A DNA stretch of 64,000 bases from Ananas comosus (GCF_001540865.1 NC_033627.1:2652334-2716333); one strand, 5' to 3'; counted from the stretch's first letter, positions 37,633 to 49,885 are shown. Numbers and translations: made by a program. The notes: generated by a model not told the origin, from the letters alone.

Positions 37633-38173
37633 TAGAGTCCGGTTACTATACTCTTATGAGTACGATCGCCTTCGTACTCATAAATTGTTTTTGATTATAG
37701 AGCTTCAATCAACGATCTATACCGTTAAATATTATCTAGAGCATTTAAAACTTCTAAACATTAAATTTTATAATTTTTCGATATCATTTACCTTACGATC
37801 AAAAGCTCACAAAATTGACATTTTTCACATCTAGTATGGGATATTTGCTAGTTAAACGGTGTAAAAGAATTGGAATAGGTTGAAATTTTGATAGAAAATT
37901 TTATTCACTACCTAAATAAAGATCAATAACTTTGATCTTAAATTAAAGTATCCGATCATCCATTTTTAGGATGTCGTTCGATTTTAACCGTTCATTTTAT
38001 ACCCACTTGATGAACTTTATAATGATTTTGAAAAATTACGAAATTTATTTTCTAGAAGTTTCAAATACTCTAGATCATATTTAACGGTGTGGATCGTCAA
38101 TTCGAAAATTCCAACATCGAAACCAACTTATGAGCACAAAGGGCTCTATATTCATAGGAGTATAATAGCCCTA

Positions 38174-38175
<2 letters not shown>
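37633..38175. mobile_element. Foldback MITE, subfamily F1, copy a
   Basis: About 540 bp. The left end is GAGTCCGGTTACTATACTCT followed by tatgagtacgatcg. The right end mirrors it (gagcacaaagggctctatattcataggagtataatagcc). The inner halves are also complementary (accgttaaat...tctagagc versus ctctagatcatatttaacgg), so the whole unit can fold back. It has no coding. Confidence 0.75.
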
Positions 38176-38243
<68 letters not shown>

Positions 38244-38344
38244 TAGGGCTATTATACTCCTATGAATATAGAGCCCTTTGTGCTCATAAGTTGGTTTCGA
38301 TGTTGGAATTTTCGAATTGACGATCCACACCGTTAAATATGATC
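38073..38344. repeat. Perfect 272-bp palindrome
   Basis: The sequence reads identically on both strands from 38073 to 38344 (arms of 136 bp, centre inside TA repeats at 38208/38209). It consists of the right end of an F1 element, a CT run, TA repeats, a GA run and the exact inverted copy. A single N follows at 38345. Confidence 0.95.
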
Positions 38345-38345
38345 N

Positions 38346-38428
<83 letters not shown>
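38346..38428. repeat. (CT)n(TA)n microsatellite
   Basis: A pure CT run of about 55 bases followed by a TA run of about 28, directly after the N at 38345 and directly before the next F1 element. Confidence 0.95.
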
Positions 38429-38970
38429 GGCTAGGGCTACTATACTCTTATGAGTATAGAGCTCTTAATACTCATAAGTTGGTTTCAATGGTTGAGCTTC
38501 CGAATCAACGATCCACTCCGTTAAATATGATCTATTATATTTGAAACTTTTAGAAAATAAATTTCGTAATTTTTCGCAATAATAATAAAGTTCATCGAGC
38601 GGATATAAATTGAACGGTCAAAATCAAACGGCGTCATAAAAATGGATGATCGGATCCTTCAATTTAAGATCGGAGTTATTAATCTTTATCTATGTAGTGA
38701 ATAGAATTTTACACCAAAAATTCAACCGATTTTAATTTTTTTGCATCATTAAACTAGCAAATATCTTATACCGGTCNCCGTTAAAAATTGTTAATTTTGT
38801 AACTTTTTGATCGTAAGGTAAATGATATCGAAAAATTATAAAATTTGATTTCTATACGTTTTAAGTACTCTAGATAACGTTTAACGGTTTGGATCGTCGA
38901 TTCGGAAGTTCTATCATCGAAAATGATTTATGAGTACGAGAACGATCGTACTCATAAGAGTATAACAGCC
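38429..38970. mobile_element. Foldback MITE, subfamily F1, copy c
   Basis: The left end GGCTAGGGCTACTATACTCT and the right end CTCATAAGAGTATAACAGCC are inverted. Interior halves carry the complementary accgttaaatatgatct and agataacgtttaacggt blocks. A single N interrupts it at 38777. Confidence 0.8.
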
Positions 38971-38973
38971 AGA

Positions 38974-39156
38974 GAGTCCGGCTACTTTGATCATAAGGTA
39001 AATGATGTCGAAAAATTATAAAATTTGATTTCTAAACGTTTTAAGTACTCTAGATAACGTTTAACGGTGTGGATCGTCGACTCGAAAGCTCTATCATCGA
39101 AAACAACTTATGAGTACGAGGGTGATCGTACTCATAAGAGTATAGTAGCCGGACTC
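38974..39156. mobile_element. Internally deleted F1 foldback element
   Basis: Perfect 13-bp ends GAGTCCGGCTACT and AGTAGCCGGACTC enclose only the right half of an F1 unit (183 bp in total). It abuts the previous copy. Confidence 0.75.
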
Positions 39157-39457
39157 CTATTTCGTATTATTGTGTGGTGAATATAATATCAACAAAGTAT
39201 TTTTGCTATTTGTTAAGATAAATTCTGGGCCATTTTTTATTATAAAATTGATCTTTTGAATAGTATTGTCTCAAAACTAGTTCTAAACTCTCTTCACCAT
39301 GTACGCGACCAGGAGCGTTTAAACGAATATATAGTAAATCATTTCTTACTTATTAATTGCTCTTTTGTGTAATACTTACTACTTAGGAGATTAAAAAAGT
39401 ATAAATTAATTTTGGCAAGATGTAATATACGTGTTCTGTGTAACATTATTTAACAGN

Positions 39458-39495
<38 letters not shown>
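39458..39495. repeat. (CT)n microsatellite next to an N
   Basis: A TC run beginning right after the single N at 39457 and ending at the next F1 element. Confidence 0.9.
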
Positions 39496-39500
<5 letters not shown>

Positions 39501-40010
39501 ACTCTATGAGTACGATCGCTCATAAGTCATTTTCGATGATAGAGCTTGCAAATCGACGATCCACACCGTTAAACATTATCTAGAATATTTAAAACGTATA
39601 GAAATCAAATTTCATAATTTTTCGATATCATTTACCTTACGCTCAAATGCTCACAAAATTGATAATTTTTAACGGCCGGCATAGGATATTTGCTAATTTA
39701 ATGGTGTAAAAGAATTGCAATATGTTGAATTTTTGATAGAAAATTATATTCACTACTTAGATAAAAATCAATAACTCTGATCTTAAATTGAAGGATCCGA
39801 TCATCCATTTTTAGGACGTCGTTTGATTTTGACCGTTCATTTTATGCCCGCTTGATGGACTTTATTATGATTTCGAAAAATTACAATTTTAAAAGTTTTA
39901 TATACTTTAGATCATATTTAACGGAGTGGATCGTCGATTCAAAGGTCCCATCATCGAAAATAATTTATGAGTACAAATAGCTCTATACTCATAAGAGTAT
40001 AGTAGCCCTA

Positions 40011-40013
<3 letters not shown>
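39496..40013. mobile_element. Foldback MITE, subfamily F1, copy e
   Basis: The left end tgtactctatgagtacgatc is slightly shortened. The right end is CATAAGAGTATAGTAGCCCT followed by a TA run. Interior blocks (gacgatccacaccgtt; ttaacggagtggatcgtc) are inverted copies. Confidence 0.75.
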
Positions 40014-40047
<34 letters not shown>

Positions 40048-40593
40048 CATGTATTTAAAAGATAAATTATTTCTTAGGTATAAATATACTATCTTAATCA
40101 TGAATAGTAAAACTTTTTAAGAAGTAAATTAATCAAACCATTTGCTCTCGATTTCTGCTTGAACAGAAGTGCTAAAATTTTACACTAAAAATGTGTGCTA
40201 TTAAATGTATAAACAAAAACAGTGTCAAATCAAAATGCACTAAAATAAGAGATAGTTTATGTAATACTTACACTATATCATCAATAACCAACCAATTATA
40301 TCTCTTTATTTTTAAAAAATATAATAAAAATAATTTTCAATTAACTATGATGGGACGTGTGAACTCAAGAAGACAATATGATTGGTTGAGAACGCCATGT
40401 CAATAATATAACTGATGTATTTTAGACTTTTTTGTAAAATAGACTTTTAGCATTTGACAGTATCTTTGCTTCTCATTGGGGATAAGAAGAGCTTTACCCC
40501 ACAACAATGTAACATGTTTTTTTATTTTTTACAGATCTCAAAAATTAAATTTGTGACTTTAAAAAAGTCATATAGATTGGCATTTATTTCGGT

Positions 40594-41000
40594 TAATTTT
40601 ATACAGGTCCCTATAAATATATTTAATTGCAAATATATTCCTACAAAGTTTAACTTTCATATGTTGTTTATGTAAAAGTCCTAATTTTTTCAAATATATT
40701 TCTACTATTCAGATTCATTAGAAAAAATTAATTAACTATAGGTAAAATAGTTAACCCTAATTAGTTAATGAAGTGAATTGTCCTTTTTATCCCTCTTTCA
40801 TTCTCTAATTTTTTAAAGGACATATTTATAATGACAAAAATATCATTTCACTTGTAAAATAGACAGTAATTTAACGATAACAAATCAGAAATATATATTT
40901 AAAAATATCAGGAGTTCAAAGGAACAATATATAAAAATTAAAATTTATAAAAATATATTTATAATTTGTTATATTTGGAGGAAGCTATATAAGATTAATT
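40594..41000. mobile_element. Foldback MITE, family F4, copy a
   Basis: The left end taattttatacaggtcccta and tatattcctacaaagtt are mirrored at the right end (aatttataaaaatatatttata...ggaagctatataagattaat). Two further copies are at 43264 and 43692. Confidence 0.65.
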
Positions 41001-41845
41001 TAAATTATCCATACCAGTGAGTTCGGAGCAACTCATAAGTTTCACTCTTCCCAAGAGCCTGCGAAACTAATAATTAATTTTCACGCTTCCCAAAAGCCTG
41101 AGAAACTCACAATTTTTTACGCTTCCCAAGAGCCCTAAAGTAAATAGGCTCTTGTAACTCAAACTTATTACCAAGCGGGCGCTCCCTCGGCGAATATATA
41201 TATATATAATATATATATTTGGAATAATTATTTATATGCCTTTTAAAATTTTAAAAATATCTTATTAATTTTTACTTTCTTTTCTTTTCAATATACTTAT
41301 TATATATGTTCATTCGTTATTTCAAAATATTCTTTGAGTTAAACACGAGTTAAATATTAAATATCTATCATAGTTAAAAAAAATTAAAATGTCATTTTTA
41401 TTCTTAACTTCAGGGCAAATAAAAAATATTGTTGATGTAGAAAGATATATTTGAAAAGATGAAAAAGTAAAATATTTTTTGTGTCCCTAACTTAAGAACA
41501 AATAAAAAAGTCAGTGCTGATAAAAGAATATATTTAAAAGAGTAAAACAGTAATTTCATAAAAATAACAAACTTCATTAACAATTTTAATTTATTAGGAG
41601 TATATTTAAAATATATTGGAACGTAAAAAAAATATTTTTAATATTAGTATTTTAAAAAATAAATTAAAAGTTGAAAATTTTTTAAGAGTACCTAAGCAAT
41701 CGCCCGTGTATATTTTGGCCTGCGAACTGAGGTAAGAATCTTGCGTCGCGGCTTTTTGTTTTTTTGTGTTGCATTTTCGTCCGTGAAGGGTATCTCACCG
41801 ACCGGGCCCCCCAAATCATAATCATGTCAACATTCTCCGCAGCGT
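41001..41845. other. AT-rich transposon debris
   Basis: It contains a short repeated motif cttcccaagagcctg-agaaact three times at about 41050-41140. No gene is supported. Confidence 0.45.
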
Positions 41846-42001
41846 CCCGACCGTCCCTGGTGCAAGTGGCAAAGGGCTTGATAGCTAGTACCCGAGACCC
41901 GAATTCGAATCCTAGTTGATTCATATTTCTAGCTAAGTTTATTTCTAAATGAAATAAACGAAGCGGGTAGCGTGCTATCTATCTCTCAAAAAAAAAAAAA
42001 A
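41846..42001 (+). mobile_element. tRNA-derived SINE with 17-bp target duplication
   Basis: The body holds a pol III A box (TGGTGCAAGTGG, 41858-41869) and B box (aattcgaatcc, 41902-41912). The 3' tail is cgaagcgggtagcgtgctat followed by ctatctctc and poly(A). Perfect flanking duplication aacattctccgcagcgt lies at 41829-41845 and 42002-42018. This is the best-preserved copy in the window. Confidence 0.92.
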
Positions 42002-42049
42002 AACATTCTCCGCAGCGTGTTTGGAGGGCCAATGTCAACATCCTCCTTT

Positions 42050-42294
42050 TTTTCTAAAAAATATGTTAAAATTTTTTTATAGCATTATCTAAAATTGATT
42101 AAATAAATAAATAAATAAATAAATTGTATATTTTTTTATAATGTTAAATAATATGATTAAATAATATGATCGTGCAAATCAAAGATAGGAATATTACATT
42201 CTTAGTAATAAGATGAATAGAAATAAGATTCTCAGACATCTTTGTATTCCTAGTAATTTTTTATAGTGCGAACCAAACGTGCCCAAATTGTCAT
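42050..42294. mobile_element. Truncated Tourist-like MITE
   Basis: It matches the right third of the element at 62467-63152: ttattaaataa-type centre, tagtaataagatgaatagaa, ending gcgaaccaaacgtgccc. The left part is missing. Confidence 0.75.
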
Positions 42295-42458
42295 CTAACA
42301 AGTTACTCAAATTACTTATCTAATAAAACTCATTGGATGATTATTGAGTAACCACGGGACTATGCGAGAAAGATAAAACAGTATAATATATAAGGACAAG
42401 AAAGAATGAAAATTTTTTGAAGAGAAAAAGAATTCGAAACAAATAAATAATTTCAATG

Positions 42459-42998
42459 GAGTCCGGATGTTTTACTATCGATAGCACGAAAATCTCCGTG
42501 CTACCAAATTATTTTGAATGATTCGGCTTCAAATCGACGATCAATTCCACTAGACGTGATCTACATTATAAAAAATATTTGAAAACTAGATTTAATAATT
42601 TTTCGATATTATTTATCTAGTAAACAAGTAGTCTAAAAATGAACAACTGAAAATAAAAATTTCATAAAATATGATGATAAAAGACTTGAATTCAAGATCA
42701 GAAATATCGATTTTACTCTTAATAGTGAAAAAGAATTTCTATAAAAATTTCAACAGATTTGAATTGTTTTACACCGTTAAATAAAAAAATGCATCATATC
42801 GATTATTAAAATTATCAATTTTGACACATTTTGATTACTAGCAAAATAATGTCGAAAATTATAAAATTTAGTTTTTAAATGCTTTTAATAGTGTAAATCA
42901 TATCTGACAGAACCGATCGTCTATTTAAAAATCACATTATTAAAAATAACTTAATAGTACCGAGGCTTTCATACTATTGATAGTACAGTAACGTAGCT
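42459..42998. mobile_element. Foldback MITE, subfamily F2, copy a
   Basis: About 540 bp. The left end includes ctatcgatagcacgaaaatc and ccgtgctaccaaatta. The right end mirrors it (aatagtaccgaggctttcat, actattgatagtac). The halves are inverted (tctacattataaaaaatatt versus its diverged partner). It is related to F1 inside but not at the ends. Confidence 0.7.
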
Positions 42999-43263
42999 CA
43001 ATAGTCATATATAGAATCAGTCTCATAGAACTTATCAAAAATCGATTCATTATGTAACAATGATTAAGACTTTGATATACTCTTAATATTAATGATTTAT
43101 CGTGCATTCTTTCTCCGTTAGAAGGGATAGTTGTTTTGTTCTCATGTGGTAGAAAATAATAATCCAAAAATAACTTTGATATTTCTGCAATTCTATGCAA
43201 CACTCAGAAAAGGTACCCCCTTGCATGTTTTCACTCCACAAGGTCCACAAATTTAAAAATAAG

Positions 43264-43682
43264 ATTAATTTCATACACGTCTATATAAATATAGTAATTA
43301 TAAATATATCCTTATAAAGTTCAACTTTTATATATTATTTCTATAAAAATTTTAATATTTTCAAATATATTTTTCTAGTTTGTTACCGTTAAAATATTTT
43401 TTATTTTATACGTAAAATGATATTTTTGTCATCACAAATATATATGTTTCTTCAAAAGTCTCGGCTATTAATTAAAAAGAAATAAAAATATCAATTCATC
43501 TCATTACCTAACTGGGATTAAGTATTTTATCTGTGGTTAACTAATTTTTTCTAACAGATTCTAACTGCATGGATATATTTAAGAACATCAGGAATTTTGA
43601 AGCACAACATATAAAAGTTGAACTTTGTAGAAATATTTTTGTAATTTACTATGGTAATAGGGACATGTATGAAATTAACTTT
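43264..43682. mobile_element. Foldback MITE, family F4, copy b
   Basis: It starts taatttcatacacgtctata and ends gggacatgtatgaaattaac, inverted to each other, with complementary inner arms. Confidence 0.65.
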
Positions 43683-43691
43683 TTAAAATAG

Positions 43692-44108
43692 GGTTAATTT
43701 TATATAGGTTCCTACAAACATAGTAAATTATAAGTATATCCTATAAAGTTCAATTTTTATATGTTGTCGTCTCTCCAAAAGTTCTAATATTTTCATATAT
43801 ATCCCTGGCGTTAGGATCCATTAAAAAAAAATTAGTTTACCATAGGTAAAATACTTAATCCTAATTAATTAATGAGATGAATTGACTTTTTTACCTCTCT
43901 TCAATTAATGTTGGGACTTTTGGAGGGATATATTTATAATGACAAAAAAATAATTTCACTCATAATATAAACGATACTTTAACGATAACAAATCAGTGTG
44001 ACATGCTTACGAACATCAGAATTTTTGTAAGAACAAGATATGATGATTAAACTTTATAGTGATATATTTATAATTTACTATATTTGTAGGGATCCATATA
44101 AAATTAAC
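43692..44108. mobile_element. Foldback MITE, family F4, copy c
   Basis: It starts gttaattttatataggttcc and ends agggatccatataaaattaa. It stands head to tail with copy b, only about 10 bp away. Confidence 0.65.
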
Positions 44109-44447
44109 CTTTTAACAAAATAATAAAATTTGAGGAGTAAAAGGAAACAGGAAAATGGGCTGCACACATTCCTGGAAGTGCCATGGGAGCGGTAAAGGGA
44201 AAGACAGGAAACAAAAGGGCGGTGCACATGTTTGGTTTCTCTTCGTAAATGTCCGATATATGCTTTTATGAAACTGTTTCCTGTGCTGGGAACTAACGCA
44301 GAAGCTTCATTCATTTGGATGCATCCAGCATTAATTGCTACAGCTAGCAGCAGCAGCAGCAGCATCTCTGAAGACTGAATTTCAAGTAGATACATACACA
44401 CCTACTAGGGATCTTCCAACTTTTGTTTGTAGTTCATAAAATATAGA

Positions 44448-44849
44448 GGGAACTTCAGATACCACTCTTATGATTTCACATTTTTTTCACTTTAGTAATC
44501 TGTGGTTTAAAATGTATCAAATTAGTATTCTGTGGTTTTGCACTTTTTCACTTTAGTACCCTGTAATTTAAAGTGTATCAGTGAGTACCCTGTTGTTTCA
44601 CACTTTATCACTTTAGTACCCCGTGGTTTAAAAACCGCAGGGTTCTAACTTGATACAAAAATAAATCCACAAGATACTGACTTGATACAAAAATAAAACC
44701 ACAGAGTACTAACTTGATATACTTTAAACCACAGGGTACTAAAATGATAAAGTGATAAAACATAGGGTACTAACTTAATACACTTTAAACCACAAGATAC
44801 TAAAATAAAAAAGTGCAAAAATACATCAGGGTTTTTGAAGTTTTTCCTA
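44448..44849. mobile_element. Foldback MITE, family F3, copy with multiplied units
   Basis: The left half repeats a unit of about 60 bp (ctttagtaccctgtggttta, aagtgtatca) three times. The right half repeats its reverse complement (taaaccacagggtactaa) three times. Ends are gggaacttcagatacc and its mirror gttttgaagtttttcc-like. It has no coding. Confidence 0.75.
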
Positions 44850-45146
44850 AAATATATAGCTTCAGTGCAATAAATACAGTTCCGCGGAAACCAGTTCTTT
44901 CAATAGGGTTATTATTAAATAGAGTACTCATGGGCGTAAAAAAAAAAAAAAACATATATATATGTATAAAAGAGGAGCTTACTTCTGTTGATGTATCAAA
45001 GGAAATCTAATCATTTAACTTATTTTCTCTTTTTTAAAGTAAATACCTAAAATTATTATTTAAACCCTAACAACCACTGGATTAGGGGTTGTAATCTTTT
45101 GGTGGCAGAGGTAGCATTTCTTTCATAGGTTTTATATCAAAAAGTA

Positions 45147-45505
45147 GGGCAAATTTCAAAAATCACCTCTATATTTTCGTACTTTTTTATTTTAATATTC
45201 TGTGGTTTAAAATGTATCAATTTAGTAGCTTGTGGTTTCATTTTTCTCTTTTTGTCAGCTGTCCCCTTAACATTTCGTTAAATTATATACAAAAAAACTT
45301 CAGATACCTCACTTAGATTTATTGAATATTTACTTAGTATATTTTACTTTTAACTTTATCATTGATTTAACGAAAAAAATTAGAGTGAGGAATAATAAAA
45401 AGAGAAAAATAAAATTACGGCGTACTAAATGAATACACTTTAAACCATAAGGTACCAAAGTGAGAAAGTGCCGATCCACATGAGTGCTATTTGAAGTTTT
45501 TCCTA
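45147..45505. mobile_element. Foldback MITE, family F3, copy c
   Basis: Ends gggcaaatttcaaaaatcac and gtgctatttgaagtttttcc are inverted. The centre is shared with the copy at 31321. Confidence 0.65.
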
Positions 45506-45530
45506 AAAAGTATATATATACATATTCAAG

Positions 45531-46075
45531 GAGTAGAGTTAGAATAATATCGGTAGCAAATGAGTCCATCACTACCGATTTTGTTTTCAATGATGGAGCT
45601 TTCCGAATCAACAATCGACACTGTTGAACATGATCTAAACTAATTGAAGTATCTTAAATTAAATTTTAAATTTTTTCAATATTAATGACCTAATGATCAA
45701 AGTATCACAAATTTATTATTTTAATAGTCAATGCAAGACATTTTCTTGTTTAACCTTATAAAAAATTCAAATCAGTTGAATTTTTGTTAGAAATTTTTAA
45801 AAACTATTTAAAACAAGATTTACAATCTTAATCTTGATTGCAAAAATTTTATTATCACTTTTTGAAGGATATTTATTTTCACCTGTTCATTTTTATGTCC
45901 ACTCGATGTACAAGAGAAAAATATCGAGAGAATATAAAACTTAATTTCTAGATATTTTAAGTGGTCAAGGTCATATTTAACGATATCGATTGTCGATTCA
46001 GAAGCTTTATCATCGAAAACAAGTCGATAGCAACGGAGGTCGTTTGCTACCGATAATATTCTAGTCTAACCCTAC
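45531..46075. mobile_element. Foldback MITE, subfamily F2, copy b
   Basis: The left end gtagagttagaataatatcg plus gtagcaaatgag pairs with the right end cgtttgctaccgataatatt plus ctagtctaaccctac. Inner halves are inverted copies. Confidence 0.75.
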
Positions 46076-47012
46076 ATTCTAGTACTTCATACTTTTGAAA
46101 ACTTTATTTTACTATCTTAACCAATCACCAAAAGCTCCAAAAATTATTGTCTCCTCTTAGTGCATCCTTATGTCCACACGCGACGTACACTCCACAATAC
46201 CTTCTATTTCAACTCTTACTTCAATATATATTTAACCCTAACCTTATTATAACGAACTTTTATCATGTAAAATTTCGATCTTTTATTACGGAGTATGAAA
46301 TGGAATAGTGCAAATTACATTATTGTTTTTATAGATGTGCGAATAAACAAGATTTAGGTAAAAACGTACCTGCAATAACAAGTTTTTCTCAAAAGAGGCT
46401 TAGCTCGATAAGTATGAATCACTTCTTTTTTTTTTTTCTTTTTTTTTCTTTTTTTTATCGACCCCAACATGTTCCTAAAACTCATTAAACATGAGTTGCT
46501 TGTGAAAGGCTTGAATCATTTGAGAACCATTCACCTCAATGGTTGCTTACTTAGGAGTATAAGTAAAACATTGCTTATTAAACTTTAGTTGATGATAAAA
46601 GTTAGTAAACTTGGAAAGGATATAAGCTTTCAAAGCCATGCAATATCAAGCATAGGATTTCAAAGTTTGGTCATTAAATTCACAAAAAATTTGTAGGGAA
46701 AGCCCAACTCCATTGAAGCCCGAGAACACATAGGATGATATTCATGCATCTAGAATTGAGCCCAATAGCCCAGTATCATTAGCATATACGTACCCATCCT
46801 ACGTTCATGTTATTTTATATAAATATAAATATATTATTATATATAAATTCCAAGCAATCTCTATTTTCATATGTAAGTTAGTCGATTTCCTGTCAATTAA
46901 GCATAGGATCGAGTCGTAACTCTATCTTCGGAAACTTGATATCTCAGTATTTTAGATAGGGCTTCTTTTTGAAGGAAAGAGCCTGAATGAATGCAAATAG
47001 AAGTCAACTAAT
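46076..47012. other. AT-rich intergenic DNA
   Basis: Contains a T-rich run near 46425-46458. No gene or complete repeat was recognised. Confidence 0.45.
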
Positions 47013-47025
47013 ATTGTTTGAAGTA

Positions 47026-47178
47026 ACCGACTGTTCCTAGCGTAAGTGGCAAAGGAGTTGGTGGTTGGTATCCGTGGTCCCAAGTTCGAATTCTAGTTGA
47101 TTCATATTTTCAGCTAAGTTTATTTCTAAATAAAATAAACAAAATAATTAGCACGCTACCTATCTCTCAAAAAAAAAC
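47026..47178 (+). mobile_element. tRNA-derived SINE with 13-bp target duplication
   Basis: Same family as 41846. A box region tagcgtaagtggcaaag, B box agttcgaattc, tail ttagcacgctacctatctct and poly(A). Flanking duplication attgtttgaagta at 47013-47025 and 47179-47191. Confidence 0.9.
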
Positions 47179-47509
47179 ATTGTTTGAAGTATAAAATAGT
47201 ATACTGAAATCTTAATGTAATGCAATGCGTAAACGAGAAATATAAGAAGTCTACGGTCCAAACATGCACCATAGGCCATTGGTGGGTCTGTTTGGCCCAA
47301 CCCAAGGCTAATTTATGAAGAAACAATTTGGCATTAATGTTTTCTTCTTCTTCTTCTTCTTCTTTTCCAAATTTGTTTCCGCACCTGTGGAACCCTTAAC
47401 CTCACGCTTGGCTCTCTACATCCTAACTCTGAATTTCTACAGTAGAAGACTCAAACTTATGATCTCATTCCTTTTCTAACTTAAGCATTACCATTGAAAA
47501 TCTCAATGG

Positions 47510-47866
47510 GCGTTTTTGTATACAATCGTACAAGAATTTAAGTACCGTGGCACGGAATCGTGTCGGAAACTTGCCGGCACGGTGTGTGACAAGCTGTGCC
47601 GATACGTGTCGGTCAAAAAAATTCTTATGTGCCGACACATAATAGCATGAAATATTTATTTTTTTTAGCATCAAAATATTTAACTATTTATTATATTTTT
47701 TTATCACATTTTTTGAATTTTATTAATAAAATTATTTACTAATTTAAAGAATAGAGGGCTTTGAGTTATGCCATCGGTATGGGGTCTGTATCGTACCGGT
47801 ATTTTGTTGGCACGGTATGGCATGGTGGATATGGCCCGTGCCGACGAGCACTTACAACCTTGCAAT
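47510..47866. repeat. Unclassified repeat with GTGCCGGCACGG motifs
   Basis: Two GC-rich ends (about 47535-47640 and 47765-47866) carry many copies of ggcacgg or gtgccga around an AT-rich centre. The ends look roughly inverted, which suggests a MITE. No target duplication was verified. Confidence 0.4.
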
Positions 47867-49885
47867 CATATCTACATTTTGTACATGATAAAAGCAGAAA
47901 AGAGGGTAATATCACATAATATAAACTACATGTCGCAGGGGTGAAAGCACACCAGATAACATTCATTTGATTTTTCCTTCAAATCTGGGTTCTGTGTCCG
48001 ACTTAAATCCACATCCACATCCCTGCTTGTTAAATTTGACGAAAATTCAACCACGACAAAATTAATTAATTTATCACTGATGTTACAAACACTATTTGAT
48101 GCTAACATGACAATTTTTGTTAAACTTAATAAATTTTCTGACGATGGAATTTAATCATAATATATAAATAATAAATGATCATTTCGGAGACTTTATTCTT
48201 ATTCTTACTGCACGGCACCAAAGAGCTATCAAAAGGATTTTACTTGTACTTTTCCCAATAGCCCCGTCCCAAGCTTGAGCTATTATTCCTCTCTTTGCAC
48301 GTGCATAAATAATCTCAAAAATAATAGGTGTGTACTACGAAGGGGTCTCGTGTGGCCCCAAACAGGGTACAAAATGCACAAAGTTAGCTGGCTTGTTGAA
48401 TATCACACCAAATCAAAATGAATGGAACTTTTCGCTCAAAACAATAATGCCATAAAAATAAAAAAATAATGCTATCCGTATACTATAAGACATGGTGCAA
48501 ATATCACACCCTTTTATTCAGAGATCAAAAATTAATTTGTATCTTATCAATGATAAAAATATAAAGAATCGTATGAATCCTGGAATGATAAATATAAATT
48601 CTACATTCTCTTCTGGAGTGTTCGCTCGGCATTTCCCAAAAAAAAGACAAAGAGATATCTCTTTTAGAGGCTTGGCCTTTAGTAGGATGAGTTTTTCCGA
48701 ATTCAGGGCCATATAAACTAGCGAAGATCAGGGTTAAAAAAAAAAAGAAAAATTGCGTGCTTATACTCTTCAATTTGGGGGGAAAATGATAATGCTTGCA
48801 TCTAGTGAATTCTAGCCAATTATATATGTGATAGTGGAAATCTTATTAAGAAAAATTTAAAAAATTTGAATTAAAAATATGTATAAAATTACTGTTTGGT
48901 ATGTTTTTTTACCCAAAGAAAATGAACTGTGGAATGTTATTATTCTAGTAGAAGCGATTCTCGATTAACAAAAGGTTTATTGTGTGATGTTGATCGGGTG
49001 AGAAATTTATATAACATTTTATTTATATTATGATTCGATTCGAAGGTATAAATATTTTATTCAATATATCTTTTTAATTTATTTATGATATTTGTAACAT
49101 CCCAATTGAAAGTATAAATTTTGTGTGTAAAAAAGTCTTACGATTAACAATTTTATAGAATAATATATTTTATCCAAGCTAGAGATGATTTATTTTATTC
49201 TTATTTTAAAAAAAAAATTAGAGTACAGTTTCCATTTCCAAATACTATAAATATTTTGAATAAATAATAAAAAAAAGTACTGAATAAAAAAAAGATATAT
49301 TCAAACATGACCTGCATAGACGAACTAATCAAAATTTTCACGTTACAATGTTTAACACTTCAACTTTATAATATTATGGACGGATCGAGGTTCCGCAGCA
49401 ACACTCATTAATTAGTAGCCTTTTCCGTATGATCTCGAAATATTATTTTAAACCCATGATTGAGATTCCTCGTTCAATTGTTATCAGTATTTCAGCAAAT
49501 ACCGTACGCTCGTAACGTGGCATGTTAATTAACTACACAACAATGTGGGCAAACCTTAGCTGGAATATCACAACCTAACACGATTTCCAAAGCAGCTCAA
49601 CAAATTATTAGGTTCCGTGTATCTCTTGTGATTCTCTTACACATAAAAAAATGTAAATAAACGACTTGATTGGTGTTTCCTTCCTAACCTTCGGATATGT
49701 ACTCATTCTTTCGATTGCATAAACAGGAAAGGGAAAAAGAAAAAAAAATCTCCTTTTCCTCATTTATTATTAAAGATTTTTTCCTGATTTTTTGGCTTAA
49801 ATCTTTGACCGTAGGATTCTAAAATTCGAAAATCCTACCCCAGTAAAACTTGCTCGTTAATTGACTAAAATAATAATTGCAATAA
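47867..49885. other. AT-rich intergenic DNA
   Basis: No gene, RNA or complete repeat was recognised. Short open frames near 48490-48770 overlap on both strands and have no recognisable domain. Confidence 0.45.

Noticed and set aside
38087..38330. Identical 77-codon frames on both strands
   Set aside because: They result from the perfect palindrome and are built of dinucleotide repeats and MITE ends.
44335..44365. CAG repeat as a coding glutamine tract
   Set aside because: The surrounding frame has no homology and the sequence lies among foldback elements. Treated as a simple repeat.
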